A stretch of 64,000 nt of DNA, from positions 124,001-188,000 of the forward strand of contig NZ_JAKWJO010000005.1 of assembly GCF_022760995.1 (NCBI RefSeq), read 5' to 3'. How positions within the stretch are numbered: the stretch's first letter is position 1; the number at the start of each line of letters is the position of its first letter. The position numbers and the translations under genes were made by a program. The DNA comes from Dyella sedimenti. GTDB taxonomy: Bacteria > Pseudomonadota > Gammaproteobacteria > Xanthomonadales > Rhodanobacteraceae. The notes under the pieces were generated by a model. It was not told the DNA's origin. It did no database searches and was given only the letters and a program-made list of their open reading frames with translations. Below are positions 35,860 through 45,107 of this stretch, piece after piece.

Positions 35860-36879
35860 ATGTCGCAGATGCAGGGTTGGGCAGTCCAGCAGGCACGCCA
35901 GCCGCTGGTGTTGAGCGAGTTCGACCTCGGCCCGCTCGGCGCCGAGGAAGTGGAAGTGGCGGTGGACTATTGCGGCATCTGCCACTCCGACCTGTCGATG
36001 ATCAACAACGACTGGGGCATGTCGCGCTTTCCCTTCGTGCCCGGGCACGAGGTGATCGGCCGCGTGACCGCGCTGGGCCCGCAGGCCAAGGGTCTGAAGG
36101 TCGGCCAGCGCGTGGGCATCGGCTGGAGCGCGGAAAGCTGCATGCATTGCCGCCAGTGCCTGTCCGGCCACCAGAACCTGTGCCCCGAGTCGGTGGCCAC
36201 CATCGGCGGCGGCCATCACGGCGGCTTCGCCGACAAGGTGCGCGCGCACTGGGCCTGGGCGGTACCGCTGCCCGAAGGCATCGACCTGCCCAGCGCCGGT
36301 CCGCTGCTGTGCGGCGGCATCACCGTGCTCAAGCCATTCCTCGCCTACCGCGTCAGCCCGGCCGCGCGCGTGGGCGTGGTCGGCATCGGCGGGCTCGGCC
36401 ACATGGCGGTGAAGTTCGCCCGCGCCTGGGGCTGCGAGGTCACCGCCTTCACCTCCACCGCCGCCAAGGCCGACGAGGCGCGCGGCTTCGGCGCCCACCA
36501 CGTGGTCGCCAGCCGCGACGCCAACGCGATCACCGCGCTGTCCGGCTCGCTCGACCTGCTGCTGGTCACCGTCAACGTGCCGATGGACTGGAGCGCGCTG
36601 ATGGCCACGCTGGCGCCGCACGGACGCATGCACGTGGTCGGCGTCGTGCCCGAGCCGATCCCGGTCGCCGCCTTCGCGCTGATCGGCGGCGAGCGCGAGG
36701 TCTCCGGCTCGCCCACCGGCTCGCCGGTGGACATCGCCACCCTGCTCGACTTCGCCACCCGCCACGATATCCGCCCGCAGGTGGAGATGTTCCCCATGGC
36801 GCAAGTGAACGACGCGTTGCGGCACCTGGCCGAGGGCAAGGCGCGCTACCGCATCGTGCTCGAGGCGGGGCGCGGCTGA
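35860..36879 (+). CDS. Zinc-dependent NAD(P) alcohol dehydrogenase
   Basis: A 339-residue medium-chain dehydrogenase of the YahK/CAD-like group. The catalytic zinc site is GICHSD plus GHE (VPGHEVIGRV), and the structural zinc site has the spaced cysteines CMHCRQCLSGHQNLC. The NADP-binding loop is GIGGLGHMAVKFA. Such enzymes reduce a broad range of aldehydes. GGAG precedes the ATG at 35860; in-frame Met codons upstream lack it. It is divergent from the aldo/keto reductase, so the pair may form an aldehyde-stress response. Confidence 0.92.
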   Translation: MSQMQGWAVQQARQPLVLSEFDLGPLGAEEVEVAVDYCGICHSDLSMINNDWGMSRFPFVPGHEVIGRVTALGPQAKGLKVGQRVGIGWSAESCMHCRQCLSGHQNLCPESVATIGGGHHGGFADKVRAHWAWAVPLPEGIDLPSAGPLLCGGITVLKPFLAYRVSPAARVGVVGIGGLGHMAVKFARAWGCEVTAFTSTAAKADEARGFGAHHVVASRDANAITALSGSLDLLLVTVNVPMDWSALMATLAPHGRMHVVGVVPEPIPVAAFALIGGEREVSGSPTGSPVDIATLLDFATRHDIRPQVEMFPMAQVNDALRHLAEGKARYRIVLEAGRG

Positions 36880-36907
36880 CCCGCCGGGCCGGAACCCGGC
36901 CCGTCGC

Positions 36908-37468
36908 TCAAGGCAACAGATGAACGTCCATTCGCTGGTCGAGGCCATTGTCGGCCTCCGGATGCCATAGCGTCTTGCGAAGCTCGTCGCCGGTGGCCCA
37001 TTGCTTCAGTGCGCTGAGCACGGTCGCGTCCTGCCCGTCCTTGCGCATGTAGATATCCAGGTAGCGGCGGTTGTCGCAGATGTCGTCGCAATGGAAGCTG
37101 GAGAACGCCAGCCCCTCGATCTGCCCGTACTCGTTGAGGATCACGGCCACCGCGCTGCCCCCGCAGTCGCGGCTGGGACAGGCCGCGAACAGGTAGCGCT
37201 GGTCCGCCAGCGGCACCGCGTTCTGCGCCGGGCCCTGGAGGCCATCGAGCGCCTGCGAGCTGATCGACTTGTCGGACTTGAAGTAGCTGGCCTTGCCATC
37301 GCCGGTGAAATGGCCCAGGGCCTGCGCGAAGCCCGAGGCACGCACGAGGTCGCTGGTCCTGGGGCACGTGGAAGGGTCGATCAGCCGGCATGGTCCCGCC
37401 GTCGCCACCATGGGCGTCACCCACAGCGCCAACAGACACGCCATTTTCAAAAGCATGCGCATAGTCAT
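36908..37468 (-). CDS. Secreted hypothetical protein
   Basis: A 186-residue protein with a signal peptide (MRMLLKMACLLALWVTPMVATA) followed by a Cys-containing mature region: CRLIDPSTC, FAACPSRDCGG and FHCDDICDNRR hold eight cysteines, so several disulphides are likely in the periplasm. I recognise no family. Three Met codons lie close together (37468, 37462, 37456); the first is preferred because a G-run sits about 9 bases upstream. It is convergent with the alcohol dehydrogenase gene. Confidence 0.62.
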   Translation of the reverse strand: MTMRMLLKMACLLALWVTPMVATAGPCRLIDPSTCPRTSDLVRASGFAQALGHFTGDGKASYFKSDKSISSQALDGLQGPAQNAVPLADQRYLFAACPSRDCGGSAVAVILNEYGQIEGLAFSSFHCDDICDNRRYLDIYMRKDGQDATVLSALKQWATGDELRKTLWHPEADNGLDQRMDVHLLP

Positions 37469-37823
37469 CGTCAAGAATCCCCCTGCTGCGAACGGTGAAT
37501 CCGCCCATCCCGCACCAGAAGCGAGCCAGACGACGTCGATTCCCCGGTCATCAGGGAACGATGGACGTCCCCGGGCGGCAAGGCTCGCCCCGTCGGCCGC
37601 GGCGTGGCGCCGCCGGCCATCCGCAACGATGCCCCACGATGCGGAGGGAGACCATAGGAATTGTGCGTAGTCCTTGTCCCCGGGACTCGCCTGCAACCAT
37701 GCCAGGCCCGCCATGGCCGCGCCCGGCGGTCGCCAAGGCCGGCCTTCATGAAATTTTTTTCATTATGAGGAAACCCTCATATATCCATAATGCTGGACCA
37801 CCTTCCCCGCCGAGACTTTGCCC
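37469..37823. promoter_or_regulatory. Intergenic region with palindrome before dienelactone hydrolase gene
   Basis: This 355-base region separates the divergent secreted-protein gene and the dienelactone hydrolase gene. Most of it shows nothing I can name. The last 75 bases become AT-rich and include a near-perfect palindrome TATGAGG-AAAC-CCTCATA at 37764-37781, flanked by CATTA and CATAATG, a plausible operator or promoter spacer for the hydrolase gene. No regulator gene is adjacent. Confidence 0.45.
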
Positions 37824-38573
37824 ATGGCACGCACCGACCTCACCGTCCCCACCCGCGACGGCCACTGCCCCGCCTCGCTGTTCACCCCAGCCCAGGGCAA
37901 CGGCCCGTGGCCGGGCGTGGTGTTCTTCATGGATGGCCTGGGCATCCGCCCCGCCCTGTTCCAGATGGCCCAGCAACTGGCCGACATGGGCTATGCCGTG
38001 CTGCTGCCGGACCTGTACTACCGCACCGGCCCGTACGAGCCGATGGTGCCTGCCAAGGTGTTCGCCGATCCCGCGCTGATCGACAACCTGATGCGCATGA
38101 TCGGCACGCTGGACCGCGACCGTAAGGTCGCCGACGCCGGTGCCTTCATGGACTTCCTCGCGGCCCGGCCCGAGGTGCAGGGCCTGCCGCTGGGCACCAC
38201 CGGCTACTGCATGGGCGGCAATATCGCGCTCACCGCCGCCGGCGGCTTCCCGCAGCGGCTGGCGGCCATCGCCTCGTTCCACGGCGGCGGCATGGCCACC
38301 GATCAGGCGGACAGCCCGCACCGCTTCGTCGAGGGCATCACCGGCACGGTCTACGTGGCCGGCGCCGATGCCGACACGCACTTCACCCAGGAGCAGAAGG
38401 ACACGCTGGAGCAGGCGCTCAACGAGGCCGGCGTGCCACACACGGTGGAGATCTGGGCCGGCGCCCACCACGGCTTCGCCGTGCCGGACCACCCGGCTTT
38501 CGACGCGGCGGCGTCCGAGCGCCACTGGAAGGTGCTGGCCGACCTGTTCGGCCGCAGCCTGCACGCGCGCTAG
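37824..38573 (+). CDS. Dienelactone hydrolase family protein
   Basis: A 249-residue alpha/beta hydrolase. The nucleophile elbow is GYCMGG (about 128-133), a cysteine as in dienelactone hydrolases, and the acid and base appear as Asp in AGADADTHF and His in GAHHGFAVPD. These enzymes open lactone or ester bonds in aromatic degradation, but many relatives have other roles. ATG at 37824 is used; a TTG two codons earlier is possible. It is followed by two terminator-like hairpins shared with the convergent pgpA gene. Confidence 0.88.
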   Translation: MARTDLTVPTRDGHCPASLFTPAQGNGPWPGVVFFMDGLGIRPALFQMAQQLADMGYAVLLPDLYYRTGPYEPMVPAKVFADPALIDNLMRMIGTLDRDRKVADAGAFMDFLAARPEVQGLPLGTTGYCMGGNIALTAAGGFPQRLAAIASFHGGGMATDQADSPHRFVEGITGTVYVAGADADTHFTQEQKDTLEQALNEAGVPHTVEIWAGAHHGFAVPDHPAFDAAASERHWKVLADLFGRSLHAR

Positions 38574-38590
38574 GAGTCCCCCCTCCCCAA

Positions 38591-38614
38591 CCCTCCCCTG
38601 CTCGCAGGGGAGGG
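38591..38614. terminator. Hairpin, terminator-like, between convergent genes
   Basis: A perfect inverted repeat with arms CCCTCCCCTGC and GCAGGGGAGGG, 17 bases after the dienelactone hydrolase stop. It has no clear T-run. A related hairpin follows at 38643-38666. Confidence 0.5.
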
Positions 38615-38642
38615 AGTGATCGCGCCAGACCTGCTCTTGGCT

Positions 38643-38666
38643 CCTCCCCCTGCTGGCAGGGGGAGG
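38643..38666. terminator. Second hairpin, terminator-like, before pgpA end
   Basis: A perfect inverted repeat with arms CCTCCCCCTGC and GCAGGGGGAGG. With the hairpin at 38591-38614 it lies between two convergent genes. The CTCCCCTGC/GCAGGGGAG family is a common dispersed repeat in proteobacteria, so it may be either a mobile repeat or a terminator. Confidence 0.5.
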
Positions 38667-38696
38667 CTGGGAGGGGGTGCTCTTGATCACACCGTT

Positions 38697-39197
38697 TCAA
38701 CGCAACAGCGCGAGCACCACGCCCAGCACGACGGCGGCGAACACACCGGCCACCACGTCGTCCACCATCACGCCCACGCCGCCCTTGAGCCGGCGGTCCA
38801 GCACGCGGATGGGCCAGGGCTTCCACACGTCGAACAGGCGGAACAGCGCGAAGCCCAGCGCCACGCCCCACCAGGGTCCGGCCAGCACCGGCAGCAGCGC
38901 GATCCACAGGCCCACGAACTCGTCCCATACGAGGCTGCGATGATCGTCCACGCCCAGCGCGCGGCCGGCGACGCCGCAGGCCCAGGTGCCGAGCGCGAAG
39001 GCCACCAGCACGGCGAAGGCGTACAGCTGCAGCGGCAGGCTGCGCAGCAGCAGCCAGGGCAGCAGCGCCGCCAGCGAGCCGAACGTGCCCTGCGCCGCCG
39101 GCGCCAGCCCCGAACCGAAGCCGCAGGCCAGCCAGCCGGCCGGCGTGGCCAGCAGCAGGCGGCGCTGCGCGGACGTCAAGGTCTTCTTGTCGCTCAT
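38697..39197 (-). CDS. pgpA: Phosphatidylglycerophosphatase A
   Basis: A 166-residue inner-membrane phosphatase converting phosphatidylglycerophosphate to phosphatidylglycerol. The family motifs are visible: GFGSGLAPAAQGTFGS near the N terminus, HRSLVWDEFVGLW (about 82-94) and the C-terminal GGVGVMVDDVVAGV with two Asp. Four to five hydrophobic segments agree with the PgpA topology. The ATG at 39197 overlaps the thiL stop (ATGA). The thiL-pgpA order is the usual gammaproteobacterial one. Confidence 0.94.
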   Translation of the reverse strand: MSDKKTLTSAQRRLLLATPAGWLACGFGSGLAPAAQGTFGSLAALLPWLLLRSLPLQLYAFAVLVAFALGTWACGVAGRALGVDDHRSLVWDEFVGLWIALLPVLAGPWWGVALGFALFRLFDVWKPWPIRVLDRRLKGGVGVMVDDVVAGVFAAVVLGVVLALLR

Positions 39198-40174
39198 GGC
39201 GCGAAATGGTCCCAGCCGCGGCGCGCGGTTTCCAGCCATTGTCCCAGGCCGTCGCGCACGCGTACCCCATCGCCCTCGACCATGCGGCCGATGTGGGTGG
39301 CGCCGCAACCGAGCCGGGCCAGGTCGCCCTGCACCTCGGCCACCCGCGCCGGCGGCACGGTGAAGCACAGCTCGTAATCGTCACCACCGGCCAGCGCGAA
39401 GTCGCGGGCGACCTCCCCGTCGAACGCGCCCAGCAGCATCGGCGAGAAAGGCAGCAGCGGCGCCTCGATCTCCGCGCCCAGGCCGCTTTGCTCGCACAAG
39501 TGGCCAAGGTCGGCCAGCAGGCCGTCGGATACGTCGATGCACGCACTGGCCCGCCCACGCAGGGCCAGGCCGGCCGCCAGGCGCGGCGTGGGCCGATGCA
39601 GCCGCTCGATCAGGTAGGCCGCGCGCCCGTCGCCCTCGTCCACGCGGGCGCCGCGCTGCCACAGCGCCAGTCCGGCGGCCGCATCGCCCAGGGTGCCGGT
39701 GACCAGCACCGCGTCGCCCGCGCGCGCACCCGAACGCACCAGCGCCTGTCCCGGCGGCACGAAACCGTGCACCGCCACGCTCACGGCGAGCGGACCGCGC
39801 GTGGTGTCGCCACCGACCAGCGCCAGCCGGTGCGGCTGTGCGAGGCGGGCGAACCCTTCGGCGAAACCGTCGATGAATGAGCGCAGCGCGTCGTTTTCCT
39901 GCCTCGGCAGGGTCAGCGCCAGCAGCGCCCAGGCGGGGCTGGCGCCCATCGCGGCAAGGTCGGAGAGATTCACCGCCAGCGCCTTCCAGCCGATGTCGGC
40001 CGGTGCCGTGCCCAGCGGGAAATGCACACCCTCGACCAGGGTGTCGATGGCGATCGCCAGATCCTGCCCGGCCGGCGGCGCCACCAGCGCCGCATCGTCG
40101 CCGATGCCCAGCCGCACGTCCTCGCGGCCCTGCGCGGTGCGTTCGCGGATGCGATCGATCAGGCGGAATTCCAT
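39194..40174 (-). CDS. thiL: Thiamine-monophosphate kinase
   Basis: A 326-residue ATP-dependent kinase making thiamine pyrophosphate, the active cofactor. The AIRS-like fold motifs are present: RLGIGDDAALV (about 21-31), IDTLVEGVHF, VGGDTTRGPLAVSV and the C-terminal GGDDYELCFTVP. These hold the Asp residues that bind Mg-ATP. It follows the GNAT gene by 8 bases and overlaps pgpA, within the nusB-thiL-pgpA cluster. Confidence 0.96.
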   Translation of the reverse strand: MEFRLIDRIRERTAQGREDVRLGIGDDAALVAPPAGQDLAIAIDTLVEGVHFPLGTAPADIGWKALAVNLSDLAAMGASPAWALLALTLPRQENDALRSFIDGFAEGFARLAQPHRLALVGGDTTRGPLAVSVAVHGFVPPGQALVRSGARAGDAVLVTGTLGDAAAGLALWQRGARVDEGDGRAAYLIERLHRPTPRLAAGLALRGRASACIDVSDGLLADLGHLCEQSGLGAEIEAPLLPFSPMLLGAFDGEVARDFALAGGDDYELCFTVPPARVAEVQGDLARLGCGATHIGRMVEGDGVRVRDGLGQWLETARRGWDHFAP

Positions 40175-40182
40175 AAGCGCGC

Positions 40183-40722
40183 CTAGCGACTGAAAACCAG
40201 GGTGGGACTACCGTGATAGGCGGTTTCCCGCCATCGCATGAAACCGGCCTTCTCGGCGACGCGGATCGACGGCAGGTTGTCCGGCGAGATGATGCACACC
40301 ACGCGCCGCCCCGCGGCATGCCAGTCGGCCCAGGCCACGGCGGCGGCCACCGCCTCGCTGGCGTAGCCCTGGCCGTGGACCCGCGGCGCCAGCGCCCAGC
40401 CGCATTCCAGCATGCCTTGCAGCGGAGGCTCGATGTCCCGCCGGAAATCGGCGAAGCCGACGTCGCCCACATAGCGGCCGCCGTCCTTCTCTTCCACCGC
40501 CCAGTAGCCGTAGCCCAGCAGACGCCACAGGCCGGCGTACTGGAGCAGCCGCTTCCATACCTCCTCCGGCGTGGCGGGGCGTCCGCCGATATGTCGGGTC
40601 ACCTCGGGATCGGACCAGAGCGCGGCGCAGGCGGCATGGTCGTCCGCACGGTGCGCGCGCAGGCGCAGGCGGTCGGTCTCCAGCACGGGAACCGGCGAAG
40701 GCCGATCCGCGGCGGCGTTCAT
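40183..40722 (-). CDS. GNAT family N-acetyltransferase (RimJ/RimL-like)
   Basis: A 179-residue acetyltransferase with the N-terminal LETDRLRLRAHRADD typical of RimJ/RimL-type enzymes, WAVEEKDGGRYVGDVGF in the middle, and the acetyl-CoA loop VHGQGYASEAVAAAV. NLPSIRVAEKAGF marks the end of the fold. The substrate is unknown. Its ATG overlaps the nusB stop by four bases, inserting it between nusB and thiL, which are usually direct neighbours. Confidence 0.87.
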   Translation of the reverse strand: MNAAADRPSPVPVLETDRLRLRAHRADDHAACAALWSDPEVTRHIGGRPATPEEVWKRLLQYAGLWRLLGYGYWAVEEKDGGRYVGDVGFADFRRDIEPPLQGMLECGWALAPRVHGQGYASEAVAAAVAWADWHAAGRRVVCIISPDNLPSIRVAEKAGFMRWRETAYHGSPTLVFSR

Positions 40723-41167
40723 CCGCCGCGTTTTTCCGCGCCGCGCAGCGCGCCGGCCAGCTTGTCCAGCACGCCGTTGACGTAGCTGTGGCCATGGTCG
40801 GCGCCGAAGCGCTTGGTGACCTCGATGGCCTCGTTGATGACGACGCGGTAGGGCACGTCCGGGCGGTACTTCAGTTCGTAGGCGGCCAGGCGCAGCGCGG
40901 CGCGCTCGATCGGGTCGATCTGGCCCACCTCGCGGTCCACGTAGGGCTTGAGGCTCTCGTCGATGGCCTCGACGTGGTGCTCCACGCCGCGCAGCAGGTC
41001 CTCGAAGTATTCGAGGTCGGCCACTTCCATGTCCTGCTCGTGGCGGAACTGCTCGATCACCGCATCCATGCGGCTGCCGCTGAGCTGCCAGGCATAGACG
41101 GCCTGCAACGCGCGGCGGCGGGCGCGCGAGCGCGCGGCGAGATCGATCCCTTCCGGACGCTGGCTCA

Positions 41168-41168
<1 letters not shown>
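40719..41168 (-). CDS. nusB: Transcription antitermination factor NusB
   Basis: A 149-residue all-helical RNA-binding protein that, with NusE, acts in rRNA antitermination. The N terminus has ARSRARRRALQAVYAWQLSG and the C terminus VVINEAIEVTKRFGADHGHSYVNGVLDKLA, both NusB hallmarks. The ATG at 41168 shares a base with the ribH TGA, so the ribH-nusB pair is coupled, a standard arrangement. Confidence 0.96.
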
Positions 41169-41629
<461 letters not shown>

Positions 41630-41675
41630 GGGTCTGCGTTTTCCTGAGGGCTCGGGCCCGACGGGGCCGGTTATT

Positions 41676-42638
41676 TTACGGGATTTGGGGCAGCGTGCCC
41701 GGATCGGGCCGGGACGCCGCCAGGGACAGCCGGGGATGGCCGTGGAAGCGGAGGCTGGCCTGCCCCCCACCCGCCACCAGGCGGGCCGGCACGCCGAACG
41801 GCAGGGTGAACTTGTCCTGCTCGTGGCCGAACGGCAACCCCCGCACCACCGGCAGGCGCACCACCGAGGCGACCTGCGCCAGCGCCGCGTCCACGTCATA
41901 GCCGTTGTCGTACGCGTGCGGCCGACACTGGCTGAAATGGCCCAGCACCAGCGCGCGCTGGCGGTCCAGCACGCCGGCCAGATGCAGCTGGTAGAGCAGC
42001 CGCTCGATGCGGAACGGCGGCTCGCCCACGTCCTCCACGAACAGGATGCCTCCCTCGATGCGAGGGAAATACGGCGTGCCGAGCAGGCTGCACAGCATGG
42101 CCAGGTTGCCGCCCCACAGCGGCCCCTCCACGTCCAACTCGGGCGCCGCGGGAGCCTGCCAGCGGACGATGGGCTCGGCTTCGCTCACCGCGCGCCAGAA
42201 ATGTTCCCACATCAGGCCGTTGAGCTCCGGGGCGCCGAAGTCCGGCCCGAGCATCGGCCCGCCAAAGGTGACCAGGCCGCTTTTCGCATGGAGCGCCATC
42301 TGGATCGCGGTGAAGTCGCTGTGCCCCACCAGCAGGGCCGTGCTGCCAGCCAGCCGCTCGCGCAGCGCGCCGTAGTGGAGGTGCTCCAGCAGCCGCGTGG
42401 CCCCGTAGCCGCCGCGCACGGCCAGCACGATATCCGGCAGGGACGGATGGATGGCCAGGCGATTGAGGTCGGCCGCCCGCTCCGCGTCGCTGCCGGCGAA
42501 GCGCTGCTCGGTGCGGTCGAGCACCTCCAACTCCTCCACCGAGCAGCTCGCCTGGCGCAGGCGCGCCACGCCGCGCGCCATGGCATCACGGTCATGCGGG
42601 TAGCCGGAAGGGGCGATCAGGCGGATGGTGGTGGTCAT
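41676..42638 (-). CDS. LD-carboxypeptidase (S66 family)
   Basis: A 320-residue serine peptidase of the LdcA/MccF family. Ser in [12 protein letters not shown] is the nucleophile, with Glu in LFVEDVGE and His in LGHFSQC as the expected Ser-Glu-His triad. LdcA trims muropeptide tetrapeptides during cell-wall recycling, and MccF-type relatives inactivate microcin C-like peptides; the sequence does not separate these. The gene is inserted between ribBA and ribH in a riboflavin operon, with REP units on its upstream side. Confidence 0.9.
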   Translation of the reverse strand: MTTTIRLIAPSGYPHDRDAMARGVARLRQASCSVEELEVLDRTEQRFAGSDAERAADLNRLAIHPSLPDIVLAVRGGYGATRLLEHLHYGALRERLAGSTALLVGHSDFTAIQMALHAKSGLVTFGGPMLGPDFGAPELNGLMWEHFWRAVSEAEPIVRWQAPAAPELDVEGPLWGGNLAMLCSLLGTPYFPRIEGGILFVEDVGEPPFRIERLLYQLHLAGVLDRQRALVLGHFSQCRPHAYDNGYDVDAALAQVASVVRLPVVRGLPFGHEQDKFTLPFGVPARLVAGGGQASLRFHGHPRLSLAASRPDPGTLPQIP

Positions 42639-42719
42639 GGCGGTCGATGGTTTGGAAAGCCCGAGTATGCCGCCGGCGGCATGGCGCGGGGGTGGCGAAG
42701 CGATGCAAGGGCAAAGCGC

Positions 42720-42801
42720 TGTGGGAGCGCACCCTGTGCGCGACGCCCCACGGGACGAAGACATCGGGGCGTCGCAGTCGCGCACAGGGTGCGCTCCCAC
42801 A
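42720..42801. repeat. GTAG-type REP hairpin pair, copy 4
   Basis: Two 25-base units in opposite orientation at 42720-42744 and 42777-42801, perfect reverse complements. The 32-base spacer contains a second small stem GCCCC/GGGGC. The whole could fold into one long hairpin. It lies between ribBA and the LD-carboxypeptidase gene, inside the transcription unit. Confidence 0.9.
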
Positions 42802-42820
42802 GTGAGGGGCCGTTCCTGGT

Positions 42821-43912
42821 TTACACGTACTCGACCACCTCCAGCCCGAAACCGCCCAGGCCCACCATCTTGCGCGGCGTGCCCAGCACGCGCAGCCGGC
42901 GGATGCCCAGGTCGGCCAGGATCTGCGCGCCCAAGCCGAGCTGGCGCCACTCCTGCTGCTGCGCCTCCTCCGGCGCCTTCATCTCCGGCTGGCGGTTCAG
43001 CCGGCGCAGCAGTGCCTCGGGGGTATCCTCGCCGGACAGCACCAGCAGCACGCCACGACCTTCGTCGTCGATACGCCGCAGGGCCGCGGTCACCGTCAGG
43101 CCCAGGTCCTCGCGCTGCAGGTGCAGCACGTCCGAGAGCGTGTTGCGCACATGCACGCGGGTAAGCACCGGCTCGCCGTCATGCACGGTGCCGCGCAGCA
43201 GCGCGAAGTGCAGGCCATGGTGGATCGCGTCGCGGTAGGCCACCAGGCGGAACGGGCCGAACTCGGTCTGCACCTCGTCCTCGTAGACGCGCTGCACCGT
43301 CTTCTCGGTTTCCAGGCGGTAGCGGATCAGGTCGGCGATGGTGCCGATCTTCAGGCCATGCTTCCTGGCGAACACTTCCAGCTCCGGGCGGCGCGCCATC
43401 GAGCCGTCCTCGTGCAGGATCTCGATCAGCACGGCGGCCGGCTCCAGCCCCGCCAGCGCGGCCAAATCGCAGCCCGCCTCGGTATGCCCGGCGCGCGTGA
43501 GCACGCCGCCCGGCTGCGCGGTGAGCGGGAAGATATGGCCCGGCTGCGAGAGGTCCTGCGGACCGGCGTCGGACTTCACCGCCACCTGGATGGTGCGCGC
43601 GCGGTCGTGCGCGGAGATGCCGGTGGTGACGCCCTCGGCCGCCTCGATGGAGACGGTGAAGTTGGTCTGGTAGGGCGAGGTGTTGTCCACCACCATGGGC
43701 TTGAGGCCCAGCTGGCGCGTACGCTGCTCGGTGAGCGTGAGGCAGACCAGGCCGCGCGCCTCGCGCACCATGAAGTTGATGTCTTCGGGCCGCACCATCT
43801 GCGCGGCCATGATGAGGTCGCCCTCGTTCTCGCGGTCCTCGTCGTCGAGGATCACGACCATGCGACCGGCGCGTATGTCTTCGAGGATCTCGGGGATGGT
43901 GTTGAAGCTCAT
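42821..43912 (-). CDS. ribB: 3,4-dihydroxy-2-butanone 4-phosphate synthase with degenerate GTP cyclohydrolase II-like domain
   Basis: A 363-residue two-domain protein. The N-terminal DHBP synthase (about 1-200) is intact: [18 protein letters not shown], the GHIFPL segment and [11 protein letters not shown]. The C-terminal half follows the RibA fold, but the zinc-binding C-X10-C-X-C region of GTP cyclohydrolase II is replaced by [19 protein letters not shown], with no cysteine. It should therefore lack cyclohydrolase activity, and a separate RibA is needed. ATG at 43912 is used; a TTG four codons upstream is possible. It lies in the FMN-riboswitch operon. Confidence 0.93.
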   Translation of the reverse strand: MSFNTIPEILEDIRAGRMVVILDDEDRENEGDLIMAAQMVRPEDINFMVREARGLVCLTLTEQRTRQLGLKPMVVDNTSPYQTNFTVSIEAAEGVTTGISAHDRARTIQVAVKSDAGPQDLSQPGHIFPLTAQPGGVLTRAGHTEAGCDLAALAGLEPAAVLIEILHEDGSMARRPELEVFARKHGLKIGTIADLIRYRLETEKTVQRVYEDEVQTEFGPFRLVAYRDAIHHGLHFALLRGTVHDGEPVLTRVHVRNTLSDVLHLQREDLGLTVTAALRRIDDEGRGVLLVLSGEDTPEALLRRLNRQPEMKAPEEAQQQEWRQLGLGAQILADLGIRRLRVLGTPRKMVGLGGFGLEVVEYV

Positions 43913-43936
43913 GATTGGTTCCAATGTTGTTTAGCT

Positions 43937-43964
43937 CGTCATTCCGGCGCAGGCCGGAATGACG
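43937..43964. repeat. CGTCATTCC...GGAATGACG inverted repeat, copy 2
   Basis: An inverted repeat with arms CGTCATTCCGGC and GCCGGAATGACG around a short loop, in the 78-base gap between ribE and ribBA. It is related to the element at 4658-4691 and may affect the downstream message. Confidence 0.75.
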
Positions 43965-43990
43965 TCTTGTTAGGACGTGACGTGAACCCG

Positions 43991-44632
43991 TCAGGCGAAC
44001 CCGTGCTGCCGGAGGAACGCCTCGTCGAGCCTCGGCGCGTCGCCGCTGGCGATCAGCCGCTCGATGTAGCGCGCCACCACGTCCACCTCGATGTTCACCG
44101 CGTCGCCCGCGCGACGCGCATGGAACGCCGTGTGTGCCACCGTGTGGGGAATAAGGTTGACCCCGAAGCGATGGCCGTTCACCTCATTGACGGTGAGGCT
44201 GGTGCCGTCGATGCAGACCGAGCCCTTGGCCGCGATATAGCGCGACAGCGCGGCCGGCACCTCGAACACCCAGCGCTGCGAGCGGCCGTCCGGCGTGATC
44301 GACACCACCTTGCCCACGCCGTCGACGTGGCCGGAGACGAGATGGCCGCCCAGGCGGTCGGCCAGGCGCAGCGCCTTCTCCAGGTTGACCGGGTCGCCGG
44401 CCTTGAGCTTGCCCAGGGTGGTGAGCGAGAGCGTCTCGTTGGAGACGTCCGCGCCGAAACCATGCGGCTCCAGCGTCACCGCGGTGAGGCACACGCCGGA
44501 CACGGCGATGCTGTCGCCCAGTTGCACGTCGGCCAGATCGAGATCGGCGGTATCGACGTGCAGGCGCACGTCGCCGCCGCGCGGTTCGAGCCTCGCGATG
44601 CGGCCCACGCTCTGGATGATGCCAGTGAACAT
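43991..44632 (-). CDS. ribE: Riboflavin synthase, alpha subunit
   Basis: A 213-residue enzyme that dismutates two lumazine molecules to riboflavin. The two tandem barrel domains begin MFTGIIQSVGRIARLE and GGHLVSGHVDGVGKVV; each has its ligand-binding signature, with SGVCLTAV in the first and DGTSLTVNEV in the second. It is the first gene after the FMN riboswitch (136 bases from the aptamer), so its expression should fall when FMN is abundant. Confidence 0.96.
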   Translation of the reverse strand: MFTGIIQSVGRIARLEPRGGDVRLHVDTADLDLADVQLGDSIAVSGVCLTAVTLEPHGFGADVSNETLSLTTLGKLKAGDPVNLEKALRLADRLGGHLVSGHVDGVGKVVSITPDGRSQRWVFEVPAALSRYIAAKGSVCIDGTSLTVNEVNGHRFGVNLIPHTVAHTAFHARRAGDAVNIEVDVVARYIERLIASGDAPRLDEAFLRQHGFA

Positions 44633-44767
44633 CAGCGCACCTCCGGCACGGAGGCGGCAAGGAAATCGGAACGATGCTTGGACATGAAACGTTTCCCGCG
44701 TCGAAAGCCATGCGAAAAACGCCCCAAGGCGTCTGGCCGGCGCATGCCCGCGAGGGCGCGCGCCGTA

Positions 44768-44930
44768 CCGTCTTCTCTCATCCGGACTTTCTGGCCCGCC
44801 ATCGCTGGCGAACCAACCGTCGGCTCCGGCATCGGACCGGATCTGCTGACCTTCCGGCGGGGCCGGAAGCGCTCGCGGGCTCGCACCCGAGGGTGCCTAC
44901 CGCCGGTGGGGAATCGCACCCCGCCCTGAA
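44768..44930 (-). ncRNA. FMN riboswitch (RFN element)
   Basis: On the minus strand the conserved RFN blocks occur in the right order: AGGGCGGGGTGCGATT, CCCCACCGGCGGTAGG, AGCCCGCGAGCG, GGTCAGCAGATCCGGT, GCCGACGGTT and AGTCCGGATGAGAGAAG, with variable stems between. This is the FMN-sensing aptamer. A GC-rich stretch at 44740-44766 (GCGCATGCCCGCGAGGG) could be part of the switching platform before ribE. Confidence 0.95.
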
Positions 44931-45033
44931 GACGTCGTTGTGTTTTGCCGGCGAACCGGCCCGGGGATTCTAGCACCATCCCGGCTCAGGGCCCGGAAGG
45001 GTTGTCCACGGTAGGGAACGGTGTGTCGCGGCG

Positions 45034-45098
45034 GTCGCGCACTGGGTGCGCTCCTGCAAGGGAACCGAGGCGTTATAGGAGCGCACCCAGTGCGCGAC
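45034..45098. repeat. GTAG-type REP hairpin pair, copy 5
   Basis: Two units in opposite orientation at 45034-45058 and 45074-45098, with a 15-base spacer. The outer ends are slightly diverged (CTGCA and TATAG). They lie just after the stop of the Gfo/Idh/MocA oxidoreductase and before the riboswitch, where they could separate the two transcripts. Confidence 0.87.
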
Positions 45099-45107
45099 CG
45101 CCGCCCC

